A DNA stretch of 19,756 nucleotides from Pseudomonadota bacterium (GTDB lineage Bacteria; Pseudomonadota; Alphaproteobacteria; Acetobacterales; Acetobacteraceae), in the NCBI GenBank assembly GCA_021826485.1, contig JAKAZX010000023.1, forward strand, positions 1 to 19,756. The letters are read 5' to 3'. This document shows, one piece after another, positions 7,590 to 16,511 of this stretch (the first letter of the stretch is position 1; each line of letters begins with the position of its first letter). Under the pieces are notes generated by a model. It was not told the DNA's origin and searched no databases. It worked only from the letters and a program-made list of their open reading frames with translations. A program made the position numbers and the translations under genes.

Positions 7590-8582
7590 TCAGCAGGCGA
7601 TCATCCGTGCCAGCCGCACCGCGGTATGGCCGCGGCTCGGCCGCAGGCTGGGCATCACCAGCATGCAGTCGTCATGCGGCGTGCGGATTTCGCTGTCGCC
7701 GTCGGTCGCGATCAGCGTGCCGCGCGCCGCCACCACCTCCCCGCCGCGGAACGGGCGGGCGAAGGCAAAGCTGGCGGTGGCCGCCGTCACCACCTGCGTC
7801 ACCTGGGCGAAGCGGCGTGCCCCGGGGCCGGGCGGGCGCGGCGGCAGCGCCGGATGCTCGCCGACCAGGCCGAGATGCCGCAGCAGCCCGGCGACGCTGG
7901 CGAGCGTCATCGCGACCGTCGCGGTCTCCCAGTGCTGGCCGCCTTCCACGAGCACTGCGGCCTGGGGCGCGCGGGGATCGGCGAAGCGGCCGTAATCGAT
8001 CAGCCGCCGCCCGCTGACATGGCCGGTATCCGCGACCACCAGCTCCGGCCGGCCGATCGCGCAGGCCAGCACCCGCCCCTTCTCGGTGCTGCCGCTGAGC
8101 AGCAGCGGCTCGGACGCCCAAAGCATCGAATGCAGGTCCAGCAGCACGTCCACCGTGTCGATCAGCGGCCGCATCTGCCGCGCGCGGTCCAGCTCGATGG
8201 ACCGGCGCGCACCGTCCAGCACCGCGACATCCCAGAGCCGGTTGAGGTCCTCATCAAGAAACCGTGAGGCGGTGGGCTGCGCCGGATCGAACCGGTCGAA
8301 CGCGGCGAGATTGGCGAATCCGAAGGTCAGTTGCCCGCGGCGCGGCCGCAGCCCGCTGCGCAACAACTTGTCCAGCACGATCGCGCCGGCCAGTTCGTTG
8401 CCGTGCATCAGCGCGATCAGCGCGACATGCGGCCCCGGCGCACTGCCGGCCCGCGTGGTGAAGCCGGCGATTCCGCAATTCCCCTCGCGCCAGGGCGCGA
8501 GGTCCGGTGCCGCCAACCGCACGTCGAACTGCGGCAGCGGCAACTGCGGCGGCAGCACTTCGTCGAGCGGCGTCGTGGACAT
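7590..8582 (-). CDS. Succinylglutamate desuccinylase/aspartoacylase family metal-dependent enzyme
   Basis: A 330-residue member of the M14-like AstE/ASPA family, zinc enzymes that hydrolyse N-acyl amino acids or related amides and esters. Zinc ligands are H60 and E63 (MHGNELAG) and H151 (DLHS). The substrate-carboxylate motif appears as DEDLNRLW (110-117). The catalytic Glu is likely E213 in VEGGQHWE. The C-terminal third forms the extra beta domain of the family (about 258-310). There is no signal peptide. GTGGGG lies before the ATG at 8582; an in-frame ATG at 8618 is less likely. It lies 48 bases downstream of the xylanase gene on the same strand. The exact acyl substrate is not deducible; the sequence is not close enough to AstE to give that name. 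Confidence 0.87.
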   Translation of the reverse strand: MSTTPLDEVLPPQLPLPQFDVRLAAPDLAPWREGNCGIAGFTTRAGSAPGPHVALIALMHGNELAGAIVLDKLLRSGLRPRRGQLTFGFANLAAFDRFDPAQPTASRFLDEDLNRLWDVAVLDGARRSIELDRARQMRPLIDTVDVLLDLHSMLWASEPLLLSGSTEKGRVLACAIGRPELVVADTGHVSGRRLIDYGRFADPRAPQAAVLVEGGQHWETATVAMTLASVAGLLRHLGLVGEHPALPPRPPGPGARRFAQVTQVVTAATASFAFARPFRGGEVVAARGTLIATDGDSEIRTPHDDCMLVMPSLRPSRGHTAVRLARMIAC

Positions 8583-8630
8583 GGCGCCCCACTCTATACA
8601 CGGGATCGTCGTCGGCAACCGGCCCCGCGC

Positions 8631-9710
8631 TCAGGGCGCGGGCGGCTGTTCCAGGGACGCGGCGATCGCCGCCCACAGCGGCTTGCGGCGCAACTGGGCA
8701 TCCAGCGGCAGCGGTCGCTGCGGCAGGCCGTCGCGGCGGGGGAACCGGGCATCCAGCCAGCTATGCCGGTCGGACAGACCCCAGGTCAGCACGCCCAGCA
8801 CGGCGGGGTTGGGCAGCACCGCATCCAGCCAGGCCCGCGCATGGGCAGCCACCGCCGCATCCCGCACCGCGATGTCGGCGGGCAGGCCGTCATCGCGCAC
8901 GTCCAGCTCGGTGACGATCACCTTCAGCCCCAGCCCGGCGAGATCGGCAACGAACCGCTCCAGCACTTTCTGGTCCAGCGCCCGCTCGGCGGCGTCCAGA
9001 TGCGCCTGCATCCCCACCGCCTGCACCGGCACGCCATGCGCGCGCAGATGCGCCAGCAGCTCCAGCAGCTTCACGCGCCGCCGCTCCTGCCAGTCGATGG
9101 CGTAGTCGATGCCGAACTCGTTCAGCACGCGCAACGCGCCCGGATCGGCCTCGGCGCAGCTATGGAACGCCAGATCGAGATAGCCGGGGCCGAGTGCGCG
9201 CAGCCACGGCGTGTCGCGCAGGCCGAACGGCGGCCCATCCTCCGGGTGCATGGGCTCGTTCACCACGTCCCAGTGCGCCAGCCGGCCGCGGAAATGGCCG
9301 GCGACCGTGCCGATGTAGCGGCGCATCAGCGTCTCGCCGGTGGCGGGCGAAAGCTGCTCCTGCAGCCATTGCGGCATCGCCTCGTGCCAGATCAGGGTAT
9401 GGCCGCGCATGCGCAGGCCGCTGCGCGCGGCGAAGGCCATCAGCTCCTCCGCCTTGGCGTAGTCGAACACGCCGGGCTGCGGCTCCAGCTCGGCCCATTT
9501 GAAGCTGTATTCGCCGACCAGGATGCCGCATTCCTGGCGGATATGCACGAGCAGGGCGGGGTCGGCCGCCAGCGCATCGACGTTCAGCGCGCTGCCGTAG
9601 AAGCGGCCGTGCCGGCTGGCGCGCGCCTGCAGGCCGGGCGCCGCGGGGGCGGCAGCGGCCAGCGCGAGCGCGGGGGCTGCCAGCAGGGCGCGGCGGGTCG
9701 GCAGGGACAT
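8631..9710 (-). CDS. Endo-1,4-beta-xylanase, glycoside hydrolase family 10
   Basis: A 359-residue GH10 enzyme, which cuts internal beta-1,4 bonds in xylan with retention of configuration. The N terminus TRRALLAAPALALAAAAPA resembles a Tat signal (twin Arg at 6-7), so export is expected, with cleavage near residue 23-27. Family motifs are GHTLIWH (103-109), the acid/base E152 in WDVVNEP, GMQAHLD (233-239), the nucleophile E269 in VTELDVR, and TWGLSDRHSW (309-318). There is no carbohydrate-binding module and the length is that of a single-domain enzyme. The start has no obvious ribosome binding site; it may depend on translation from the binding-protein gene ending 31 bases upstream. Confidence 0.96.
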   Translation of the reverse strand: MSLPTRRALLAAPALALAAAAPAAPGLQARASRHGRFYGSALNVDALAADPALLVHIRQECGILVGEYSFKWAELEPQPGVFDYAKAEELMAFAARSGLRMRGHTLIWHEAMPQWLQEQLSPATGETLMRRYIGTVAGHFRGRLAHWDVVNEPMHPEDGPPFGLRDTPWLRALGPGYLDLAFHSCAEADPGALRVLNEFGIDYAIDWQERRRVKLLELLAHLRAHGVPVQAVGMQAHLDAAERALDQKVLERFVADLAGLGLKVIVTELDVRDDGLPADIAVRDAAVAAHARAWLDAVLPNPAVLGVLTWGLSDRHSWLDARFPRRDGLPQRPLPLDAQLRRKPLWAAIAASLEQPPAP

Positions 9711-9741
9711 GGGCGCAAAGGCGCATCCCGGCCGCCGCGCG

Positions 9742-10977
9742 TCAACCGCCGAGCGTCACCGCGGCCTGCGCCACGGCCGCCTCGGTGGGCGCCACGGTGA
9801 CCAACGTGCCGCCCTGCCACTGCGACAGGTACGGCACGGCGCGGAGGTTCTGGCCGTGGTCGTCGAATTTCACGCCGAACCCGCCGACGCTGCCGCCGGG
9901 CGGGATGTCGGTCGCCAGCACCGCGGCGCGCAGCCGGTCGGCATCCAGCGTGCCGGCGCGCTCGATCGCGTCCAGGAACACCCGCGTCCCGGCGAAGCAG
10001 GCAAGCGAATGGCCCGATCGCGGCGCCGCCCCGTATTTGCGCTGATAGGCCGCCGCCACCTGCCCCGCCCCCGGCGCCACGATGTCGGACGTCCGGTAGG
10101 GGGCGAAGCCCACGGCCATCACCCCCTCGAACGCCGCGCCGAGCGCCTGGGCGGTGTCGGCCAGCGCGTAGCCGCCGCCGGTGCCGATCAGCATGCGCGG
10201 CCGCCAGCCCGCCTGCTGCATGGTGCGGTGCAGCAGCAGCACGTCGCTGAGCAGGCCGGAATGCAGCACCACATCCGCCCCGCCGCCGCGCAGCCGCTGC
10301 ACGATCGGCGTGAGATCGAGCGTCGCGGCGGGATAGGCGATCCGCTCGGCCAGGGTGAATCCGCGCTGTGCGGCGCGCGCCTGCTCGGCGGTGGCGATGC
10401 TGCCGCCGCCCAGCCCGTCCTGGTGCAGGATCACCAGCCGCAATTCGGACGGCAGCATGTGCCAGCGCGGCGCCAGCAGATCGGCCACGGTATCGACCGC
10501 CAGCGCGCCGCAGGCGCCGCCCTGCAGGCCGCAGCGGAACAGCAGCCGGAACCCCCGCTCGGTGATCGCATCGGCCAGCGCGTCGAGTTCGAAATAGGGC
10601 ACGCCGGCAAGCTCGGCCACCGCCGAGGCGGCGAACGAGACGGGCGAGGCGTAGCTGCCGAAAATCGCTGCGACATGGCCGTCCGCGGTCAGCCGCTTCG
10701 CCTCGGCCGCCGCGGTGGCGGCCTCGGCGGCATCGCCGCGCACCAGCAGCAGCTTGCGGCCGAGCAGGCCGCCGGTGGCATTGCGCTCATCGACCGCCAG
10801 ATCGAGGCCGCGGAAGCTTTCGTCGCCGAGCAGCGCGAGCGGGCCGGAGAACGGGAACAGCGCGCCCAGCCGCAGCGGCTCGGGCGGCGCCCCCGGCCCG
10901 GCGGCGGCGAAGGCCCGCCCGGCGGCAATCCCGGCGAGGCCGGCGCCCAGCAGCGCGCGGCGGCGGATGAGGGGCAC
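9742..10977 (-). CDS. Orphan ABC-type substrate-binding protein, branched-chain amino-acid/amide type
   Basis: A 411-residue periplasmic binding protein of the Peripla_BP_6 (LivJ-like) family. The N terminus carries three arginines then a hydrophobic core, RRRALLGAGLAGIAAGRAFA (5-24), a probable Tat signal with cleavage after AFA or AFAA. The mature part starts with PLRLGALFPFSGPLALLGDE, a classical opening of this family. The start is GTG at 10977, chosen because GAGAGGA lies just upstream and the signal peptide begins directly after it; the open frame upstream to 11220 is not signal-like. No permease or ATPase of the LivHMGF type is in the window. Same-strand neighbours are the GH10 xylanase and the aspartoacylase-like enzyme. 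The ligand is unknown. Confidence 0.9.
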   Translation of the reverse strand: MPLIRRRALLGAGLAGIAAGRAFAAAGPGAPPEPLRLGALFPFSGPLALLGDESFRGLDLAVDERNATGGLLGRKLLLVRGDAAEAATAAAEAKRLTADGHVAAIFGSYASPVSFAASAVAELAGVPYFELDALADAITERGFRLLFRCGLQGGACGALAVDTVADLLAPRWHMLPSELRLVILHQDGLGGGSIATAEQARAAQRGFTLAERIAYPAATLDLTPIVQRLRGGGADVVLHSGLLSDVLLLHRTMQQAGWRPRMLIGTGGGYALADTAQALGAAFEGVMAVGFAPYRTSDIVAPGAGQVAAAYQRKYGAAPRSGHSLACFAGTRVFLDAIERAGTLDADRLRAAVLATDIPPGGSVGGFGVKFDDHGQNLRAVPYLSQWQGGTLVTVAPTEAAVAQAAVTLGG

Positions 10978-11091
10978 GCGGTCGTCCTCTCTGCTCTGTC
11001 CGCTGAGACAATGAGCATCGGGCCGCCCCGGCGGGCACGCAACCCGCTTTGTCGTGGTGCCGGCGGCGGGTCCGCCCCGCCATCCGCCCGG

Positions 11092-11120
11092 TTGACTTCG
11101 CCTCGCCGCCACGGCCCACT
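11092..11120 (+). promoter_or_regulatory. Possible promoter for the MATE-Kir operon
   Basis: TTGACT (11092-11097) is a good -35 match, and CCCACT follows after 17 bases as a poor -10 element, within the 169-base divergent gap. The placement about 30 bases before the GTG start is suitable, but the weak -10 leaves this tentative. Confidence 0.25.
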
Positions 11121-11146
11121 CCGCCGCCGCTTTCCAGGGGACGGTC

Positions 11147-12607
11147 GTGCAGCAGGGGGCCGAGACGGCGCGTTTCGTGCAGGGCTCGACCATGCGCCAT
11201 GTGGTGGTGATGGCCGGCACCGGCGCGATCGGCCTGATCGCCGTGTTCGCGGTCGATCTGCTGAACCTGTTCTATCTCTCGCTGCTGGGGGAGCCGCGGA
11301 TCGTCGCCGCGGTCGGGTTCGCCGGCGCGGTCGGGTTCTTCCAATTGTCGCTGGCGATCGGGCTGACCATCGGCGTCGGCGCCGTCGTCTCTCGCTGCAT
11401 CGGCGCCGGCGCGCGGGACGATGCGCGGCGCATCGCCACGTCCAGCCTGCTGGTGGTGATGGCGTCCACCGCCGTCATCGGCGTCGGCACGGTGCTGCTG
11501 GTCGGCCCGATCCTCGATCTGCTCGGCGCGAGCGAGCCGACGCGGGCGCTGGCGGCCGGCTTTCTCGACATCGTGTCGCCGGCGCTGCCGCTGGTCGCGG
11601 GCGGCATGTGCAGCAGCGCGCTGCTGCGCTCGGTCGGCGATGCGCGGCATGCGCTGAACGTGACGCTGTTCGCCGCGATCGCCGCCGGCGTGCTCGACCC
11701 CATCCTGATCTTCGCGCTGCATCTCGGCCTGACCGGTGCGGCCATCAGCACCGTGCTGTCGCGCACCGTGCTGTTTCTGACCGGCTGGTCCGGCATCACC
11801 GGCAAGCACGACCTGCTCGGCAAGGTGCGGCTGCGCGCGATCTTGCCGGACATGCGCCTGGTGTTCCGCGTCGCCGGCCCCGCCATCCTGACCAGCCTCG
11901 CCACCCCCGTCGCCTCCGCCTACGTGACGCACTGCATGGCCCGCTTCGGCACCGAGGCGGTGGCCGGCCAGGCCAGCATCGACCGGCTGGTGCCGGTGGC
12001 GTTCGGGCTGGTGTTCGCGCTCAGCGGCGCGGTCGGGCCGATTCTCGCGCAGAATCTTGGCGCCGCGCGGCCGGACCGGGTGCGCACGGCGCTGCGCGAC
12101 AGTCTGATCTTCGTCGTGGTCGCGGTGTGCGGGGCGTGGCTGCTGCTGTATCTGGCGCAGGACGTGATCCTGATCGTGCTCTCCGCGCATGGCGAGGCGG
12201 CGACGCTGGTGCGGCTGTTCTGCACCTGGCTCGCCGGCAGCTTCCTGTTCATCGGCGCGCTGTTCGTCGCCAACGCCGCGTTCAACAACCTGGGGTTCCC
12301 GCTGCTGTCCACCGTGTTCAACTGGGGCCGCGCGACGCTCGGCACCATTCCGCTGGTGATGATCGGGCAGGATTACGGCCCGGTCGGCGTGCTGACGGGA
12401 TCGGCGGTCGGGTCGATCGCGTTCGGCGTGGCCGCGGCCCTGGTGGCGTTCCGCGTGGTCGGGCGGCTGGATGTCCGCCCGCCGGAGATGCAGCACGCCC
12501 CCGCCGCCGTCTCCGGCGGGTCGGGCACCGCGGCGCTGGCCGCACTCACCGCCCGGCCGACCGCGGCCGGCGCCCCCGCAGCCGGAGGGCCGCATGCAAC
12601 AGGCTAG
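11147..12607 (+). CDS. MATE family efflux transporter
   Basis: A 486-residue polytopic membrane protein with twelve predicted helices arranged as two related halves, as in NorM/DinF-type MATE exporters, which use Na+ or H+ gradients to expel organic cations. Supporting segments are GLTIGVGAVVSRCIGAGARDDARR in the first half and its counterpart near ALSGAVGPILAQNLGAARPDRVR in the second; both carry the family's Q/R-x-x-GA pattern after helix 2 and helix 8. The C-terminal 40 residues are Ala/Gly/Pro-rich and low complexity. The start is GTG at 11147, with CCAGGGGA about eight bases upstream. The last 14 bases overlap the Kir channel gene, so the two are expected to be co-transcribed. The exported compound is unknown. 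Confidence 0.92.
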   Translation: MQQGAETARFVQGSTMRHVVVMAGTGAIGLIAVFAVDLLNLFYLSLLGEPRIVAAVGFAGAVGFFQLSLAIGLTIGVGAVVSRCIGAGARDDARRIATSSLLVVMASTAVIGVGTVLLVGPILDLLGASEPTRALAAGFLDIVSPALPLVAGGMCSSALLRSVGDARHALNVTLFAAIAAGVLDPILIFALHLGLTGAAISTVLSRTVLFLTGWSGITGKHDLLGKVRLRAILPDMRLVFRVAGPAILTSLATPVASAYVTHCMARFGTEAVAGQASIDRLVPVAFGLVFALSGAVGPILAQNLGAARPDRVRTALRDSLIFVVVAVCGAWLLLYLAQDVILIVLSAHGEAATLVRLFCTWLAGSFLFIGALFVANAAFNNLGFPLLSTVFNWGRATLGTIPLVMIGQDYGPVGVLTGSAVGSIAFGVAAALVAFRVVGRLDVRPPEMQHAPAAVSGGSGTAALAALTARPTAAGAPAAGGPHATG

Positions 12608-13550
12608 TCCGCGCCTGCCGCCCAGCGCGGCATCCCCCCACCACCCGCGGTCGCATGGCACGATGCGGGTGCAGATCGGCGCGTTCGAGGTGCAGAAACG
12701 CGGCGCCTCCCGCTATGACTGGCGCGATCCGTATCATTTCGCGCTGTCGATCACCTGGCTGCAGTTCGCGCTGCTGTTCCTGGTGTTCAATCTCGGCATC
12801 AACGTGCTGTTCGCCGGGCTGTACGTGCTGCAACCGGGCAGCATCGCCAACGCGCGGCCGGGCGTGTTCAGCGATGTGTTCTTCTTCAGCATGGAGACGC
12901 TGGCAACCGTCGGCTACGGCGCGATGTCCCCGGCCTCGCTGTACGGCCACAGCGTCGCCGCTGCCGAGATCATCTGCGGCATGGCGTTCACCGCGATCAT
13001 GACCGGGCTGACCTTCGTGCGCTTCTCGCGCGCCAAGGCGAAGATCCTGTATGCCGACCGGCCGGTGGTGGCGCAGCACAACGGCCTGCCCACGCTGATG
13101 CTGCGCATCGCCAACGGCCGCGCCGGGCCGCTGGTCGATGCCAAGGTGGAGATGGCGGCGATCATCGGCGAGCACACGCGCGAGGGGCAGTTCTTCCGCC
13201 GCCTGCACGACATGAAACTGTCGCGCGACCGGTTGCAGATGTTTCCGCTGACCTGGACGCTGATGCACACGATCGATGAAAGAAGCCCGCTGCACGGCTG
13301 GGACGCGGTGCGGCTGGCCGACTCGGATTTCCGCCTGTTCGTGGGGCTGAAGGCGCGCGATTTCGTGCTCGGCGCGGATGTCTACGACGCGCGCAGCTAT
13401 CGCGGCAGCGAAATCGCCTTCGGCCTGCGCTATGCCGATGCCGTGTCGATCGACGAGGCGGGGCACACGATCGCCGACCTCACGCGCATCAGCGTCACCG
13501 AACCCGACCACGGCACCAGCTTCCACGAAGGCGCGCCCGCGGCGGCTTGA
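12594..13550 (+). CDS. Inward-rectifier potassium channel, KirBac type
   Basis: A 318-residue prokaryotic Kir channel subunit; four are expected to assemble. Two transmembrane helices (about 50-78 and 117-145) flank a pore loop with the potassium selectivity filter TVGYG (105-109). An amphipathic slide-helix region with YDWRDPYHFAL lies at about 41-51. The cytoplasmic immunoglobulin-like gating domain covers about 150-305. The ATG at 12594 has GGAGG just upstream, inside the end of the MATE gene; an upstream open frame to 12471 is out of keeping with Kir N termini. The overlap of 14 bases implies coupling with the MATE gene. Confidence 0.95.
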   Translation: MQQASPRLPPSAASPHHPRSHGTMRVQIGAFEVQKRGASRYDWRDPYHFALSITWLQFALLFLVFNLGINVLFAGLYVLQPGSIANARPGVFSDVFFFSMETLATVGYGAMSPASLYGHSVAAAEIICGMAFTAIMTGLTFVRFSRAKAKILYADRPVVAQHNGLPTLMLRIANGRAGPLVDAKVEMAAIIGEHTREGQFFRRLHDMKLSRDRLQMFPLTWTLMHTIDERSPLHGWDAVRLADSDFRLFVGLKARDFVLGADVYDARSYRGSEIAFGLRYADAVSIDEAGHTIADLTRISVTEPDHGTSFHEGAPAAA

Positions 13551-13598
13551 CGCGCCCCCACGCCGGCGCAGACAGTCCAGCCAGCGGAGGAAACGGAC

Positions 13599-15110
13599 AT
13601 GGCCTATCTGCTCGGCGTCGATAGCGGCACGGAAAGCCTGCGCGCGCGGGTGTTCGACCTGTCGGGCAAGCCGCTCGGCAATGCCGTCGCCCCCTACCCG
13701 ACCCAGTTCGCCGCCGGCGCGCGGGCGGAACAGGCGCCGGAGGACTGGTGGCAGGCGCTCGGCCATGCCGTGCGCGGGGCGGTCGCCGATGCCGGGGTCG
13801 GCGCCGCCGAGATCGTGGCGATGTCGCTCGACACCACCTGCTGCACCGTCGTCGCACTCGACGCCGCCGGCCAGGCGCTGCGGCCGGCGATCCTGTGGAT
13901 GGACATGCGCGCGGCGGCGGAAGCCGCCGACGTGCTGGCGACCGGCGATCCCGCCCTGATCGTCAACGGCGCCGGGCACGGCCCGGTCTCCGCCGAATGG
14001 ATGGTGCCCAAGGCGCTGTGGCTGGCACGGCATGAGCGGGCGGTGTTCGACGCCGCCGCGACGATCTGCGAGTGCCAGGACTTCCTCAACCTGCGGCTGA
14101 CCGGCCGGCGCACCGCGAGCCTCAACAACGTGTCGGTCCGCTGGCATTACGGAACCGACCGCGGCGGCTTCCCGGCCAGCCTGGTGCGCAGCCTCGGCGT
14201 CCCCGAACTGCTGGAGAAATGGCCGCAGGACGTAATCGCGCCCGGAACCGTGATCGGCCCCTTGACCCGCACCGCCGCCGCCCATCTGGGCCTGACCACG
14301 GCGACCCGGGTGGTGCAGGGCGGCGCGGATGCCGATATCGGCGTGATCGGCCTGGGGGTGGCGCGGCCGGGGCAGTTGGCACTGATCACCGGGTCGTCGC
14401 ATCTGCAGTTCGGCATCACCGATGCCGCGCGCCACGCGCCTGGCCTGTGGGGCACCTACAAGGACGCGATCTATCCGGGCCGCTACGTGTTCGAGGGCGG
14501 GCAGACCTCCACCGGCTCGATCATTGCCTGGCTGCGGCGGCTGGCCGGCGGCACGCTCGATCTCGGCCGGCTGAACGAGGAGGCGGCGGCGCTGCCGCCG
14601 GGGGCGGAAGGGCTGCTGGCGCTCGACCATTTCCAGGGCAACCGCACCCCCCACACCGACCCGCTGGCGCGCGGCGCCATCACCGGCCTGTCGCTGCACC
14701 ACGGCCCCGCGCATCTGTTCCGCGCCATTATCGAGGCGATCGGCTTCGGCACCCGCGCGATCGTGGACGGGATGCGCGCGGCGGGCTTCGGGGCTGCTGA
14801 AATGGTCGCCGGCGGCGGCGCCACCAACTCGCCGCTGTTCCTGCAAATCCACGCCGACACCGCCAACCTGCCGGTGCTGGTGCCCGACGTGACGGAGGCG
14901 CCGGCGCTCGGCTGCGCCATCCTGGCAGCCGTCGGCGCCGGGCATTTCGCCAGCATCGACGAAGGGATCGCGGCGATGGTGCGGCCCGGCCGGCGGATCG
15001 AGCCGAACCCGGCGAATGTCGCGCGCTATCAGGAAATCTACGACCGCTACGGCCGGCTGTACGATGCGCTGAAGCCGTTGCGCGCGCCGGCCGCGACGCA
15101 CGCGGCATGA
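13599..15110 (+). CDS. FGGY-family carbohydrate kinase
   Basis: A 503-residue sugar or polyol kinase of the FGGY family, transferring phosphate from ATP. The N-terminal domain opens with LLGVDSGTESLRARVFD (phosphate-binding loop near 7-14). The catalytic base is probably D244 or D246 in GGADADIGVIGLG. The segment FQGNRTPHTDPLARGAITGL and the C-terminal GGGATNSPLFLQIHADT (405-421), an adenosine-binding motif, are typical of ribulokinase-like and related pentulose kinases. GGAGGAAA lies seven bases before the ATG. It follows the Kir gene by 48 bases and is followed after 49 by an MFS transporter, suggesting a shared uptake and phosphorylation role. The substrate is not assignable from motifs alone. 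Confidence 0.93.
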   Translation: MAYLLGVDSGTESLRARVFDLSGKPLGNAVAPYPTQFAAGARAEQAPEDWWQALGHAVRGAVADAGVGAAEIVAMSLDTTCCTVVALDAAGQALRPAILWMDMRAAAEAADVLATGDPALIVNGAGHGPVSAEWMVPKALWLARHERAVFDAAATICECQDFLNLRLTGRRTASLNNVSVRWHYGTDRGGFPASLVRSLGVPELLEKWPQDVIAPGTVIGPLTRTAAAHLGLTTATRVVQGGADADIGVIGLGVARPGQLALITGSSHLQFGITDAARHAPGLWGTYKDAIYPGRYVFEGGQTSTGSIIAWLRRLAGGTLDLGRLNEEAAALPPGAEGLLALDHFQGNRTPHTDPLARGAITGLSLHHGPAHLFRAIIEAIGFGTRAIVDGMRAAGFGAAEMVAGGGATNSPLFLQIHADTANLPVLVPDVTEAPALGCAILAAVGAGHFASIDEGIAAMVRPGRRIEPNPANVARYQEIYDRYGRLYDALKPLRAPAATHAA

Positions 15111-15159
15111 TGCCGCCTCCGCCGCCGCCGGCCGCCCGCACCGCGAACCCTGGTCAGCC

Positions 15160-16386
15160 ATGACCCCGACCCGTCCCGACGGGGTGGACGGCCCCTACGC
15201 CTGGATGCGCCTCGCGCTGTCGGTGCTGCTCTGCACCATGGGCGGGCTCGGCATGTGGTCGGTGGTGGTGGCACTGCCGGCGGTGCAGGCCGAGTTCGCG
15301 GTGGCGCGCGGCAGCGCCTCCATCCCCTACACGCTGACCATGATCGGGGTCGCCGCCGGCAACATCCTGATGGGCCGGGTGACCGACCGGGTCGGTATCG
15401 TGCCGCCGCTGCTGGTCGCGGGGGCCAGCCTCGGCGTCGGCTACGTGCTGGCCGCCGAGGCCGGCAGCCTGACGGTGTTCGCGCTGGCCTATTTCCTGCC
15501 GATCGCATTGCTCGGCAGTTCGATCACGTTCGGGCCGCTGATGGCGGACGTGTCGCACTGGTTCGTCCGCCGGCGGGGCCTGGCGCTGTCGATCTGCGCC
15601 GCCGGCAACTACCTCGCCGGTGCGATCTGGCCGCCGCTGCTCGCCGCCAGCATCGCCCGCTACGGCTGGCGGGAGACGCATCTGTTCGCCGCCGTGCTGT
15701 GCGCCACGATCATCCTGCCGGGCGCCCTGCTGCTGCGCCGCCGCGCGCCGGAACTGGCGGCGCCGGCCGGTGGGGAAATGCGGGCGCCGCGCTTCGGCTT
15801 CGACGGCCTGTCGCCGGGCGCGGTGCAGGTGCTGCTGTGCATCGCCGGCGTCGCCTGCTGTGTGGCGATGGCGATGCCGCAGGTGCATCTGGTCGCCTAT
15901 TGCGGCGATCTCGGTTTCGGCCCGGCGCAAGGGGCACAGATGCTGTCGCTGATGCTGGCGTTCGGCGTGGTCAGCCGCGTCGGCTCCGGCTTCGTCGCCG
16001 ACCACATCGGCGGACTTGCCACGCTGCTGCTCGGTTCCCTGCTGCAGTTGCTGGCGCTGGTGCTGTATCTCGGCTTCGACGGCCTGACCTCGCTCTACGT
16101 GGTCTCGGCACTGTTCGGGCTGTTCCAGGGTGGCATCGTGCCGAGCTATGCGATCATCGTGCGCGAGTATTTTCCCTCGCGCGAGGCCGGCGCGCGCATC
16201 GGCATGGTGCTGACGGCGACCATGCTGGGGATGGCGCTCGGCGGTTGGATGTCCGGCGTGATCTTCGATGCCACCGGCAGCTATCGCGCCGCATTCGCCA
16301 ACGGCATCGGCTGGAACGTGCTGAATGCCGGCGTCGCGCTGCTGCTGCTGTGGCGGGCGGGGCGGACCGTGGTGGCGGCCGCCTGA
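15160..16386 (+). CDS. MFS transporter, oxalate/formate antiporter or monocarboxylate-like group
   Basis: A 408-residue major facilitator protein with twelve predicted helices and a cytoplasmic loop near 193-215. The motif between helices 2 and 3 is GRVTDRVG (72-79), matching the MFS motif A G-x-x-x-D-R-x-G. The second half contains SGFVADHIGG, the related motif between helices 8 and 9. Overall pattern (WSVVVALPAVQAEF at the first helix, GGIVPSYAIIVREYFP in the tenth) resembles the oxalate/formate antiporter and MCT-like group. The ribosome binding site before the ATG is weak, so translation may rely on the FGGY gene ending 49 bases upstream. The substrate is unknown; a sugar, polyol or organic acid is possible. 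Confidence 0.9.
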   Translation: MTPTRPDGVDGPYAWMRLALSVLLCTMGGLGMWSVVVALPAVQAEFAVARGSASIPYTLTMIGVAAGNILMGRVTDRVGIVPPLLVAGASLGVGYVLAAEAGSLTVFALAYFLPIALLGSSITFGPLMADVSHWFVRRRGLALSICAAGNYLAGAIWPPLLAASIARYGWRETHLFAAVLCATIILPGALLLRRRAPELAAPAGGEMRAPRFGFDGLSPGAVQVLLCIAGVACCVAMAMPQVHLVAYCGDLGFGPAQGAQMLSLMLAFGVVSRVGSGFVADHIGGLATLLLGSLLQLLALVLYLGFDGLTSLYVVSALFGLFQGGIVPSYAIIVREYFPSREAGARIGMVLTATMLGMALGGWMSGVIFDATGSYRAAFANGIGWNVLNAGVALLLLWRAGRTVVAAA

Positions 16387-16511
16387 CGCGGCCGGCGCCA
16401 CGGCAATTGGCCTGCGCGCGGCCATGGTCCAAAAGAGGACGCCGGCCAGGAGATCCGCCCGGCCGGCGCCGACACGCCCACGGTAAGATGGGCGCTCCAG
16501 CGGAGGACGCG

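Noticed and set aside
9709..13002. A 1097-codon plus-strand open frame crossing several genes
   Set aside because: It is antisense to the orphan binding protein and out of frame with both the MATE and Kir genes. The translation is Arg/Ala/Gly/His-rich with no recognisable domain, as expected from high-GC shadow frames.
16387..16511. GGCCGG-rich segments after the MFS gene as a separate structured RNA
   Set aside because: Several CCGGCC/GGCCGG pairs can be drawn, but such pairs are frequent by chance at this GC content and no consistent single fold was evident.
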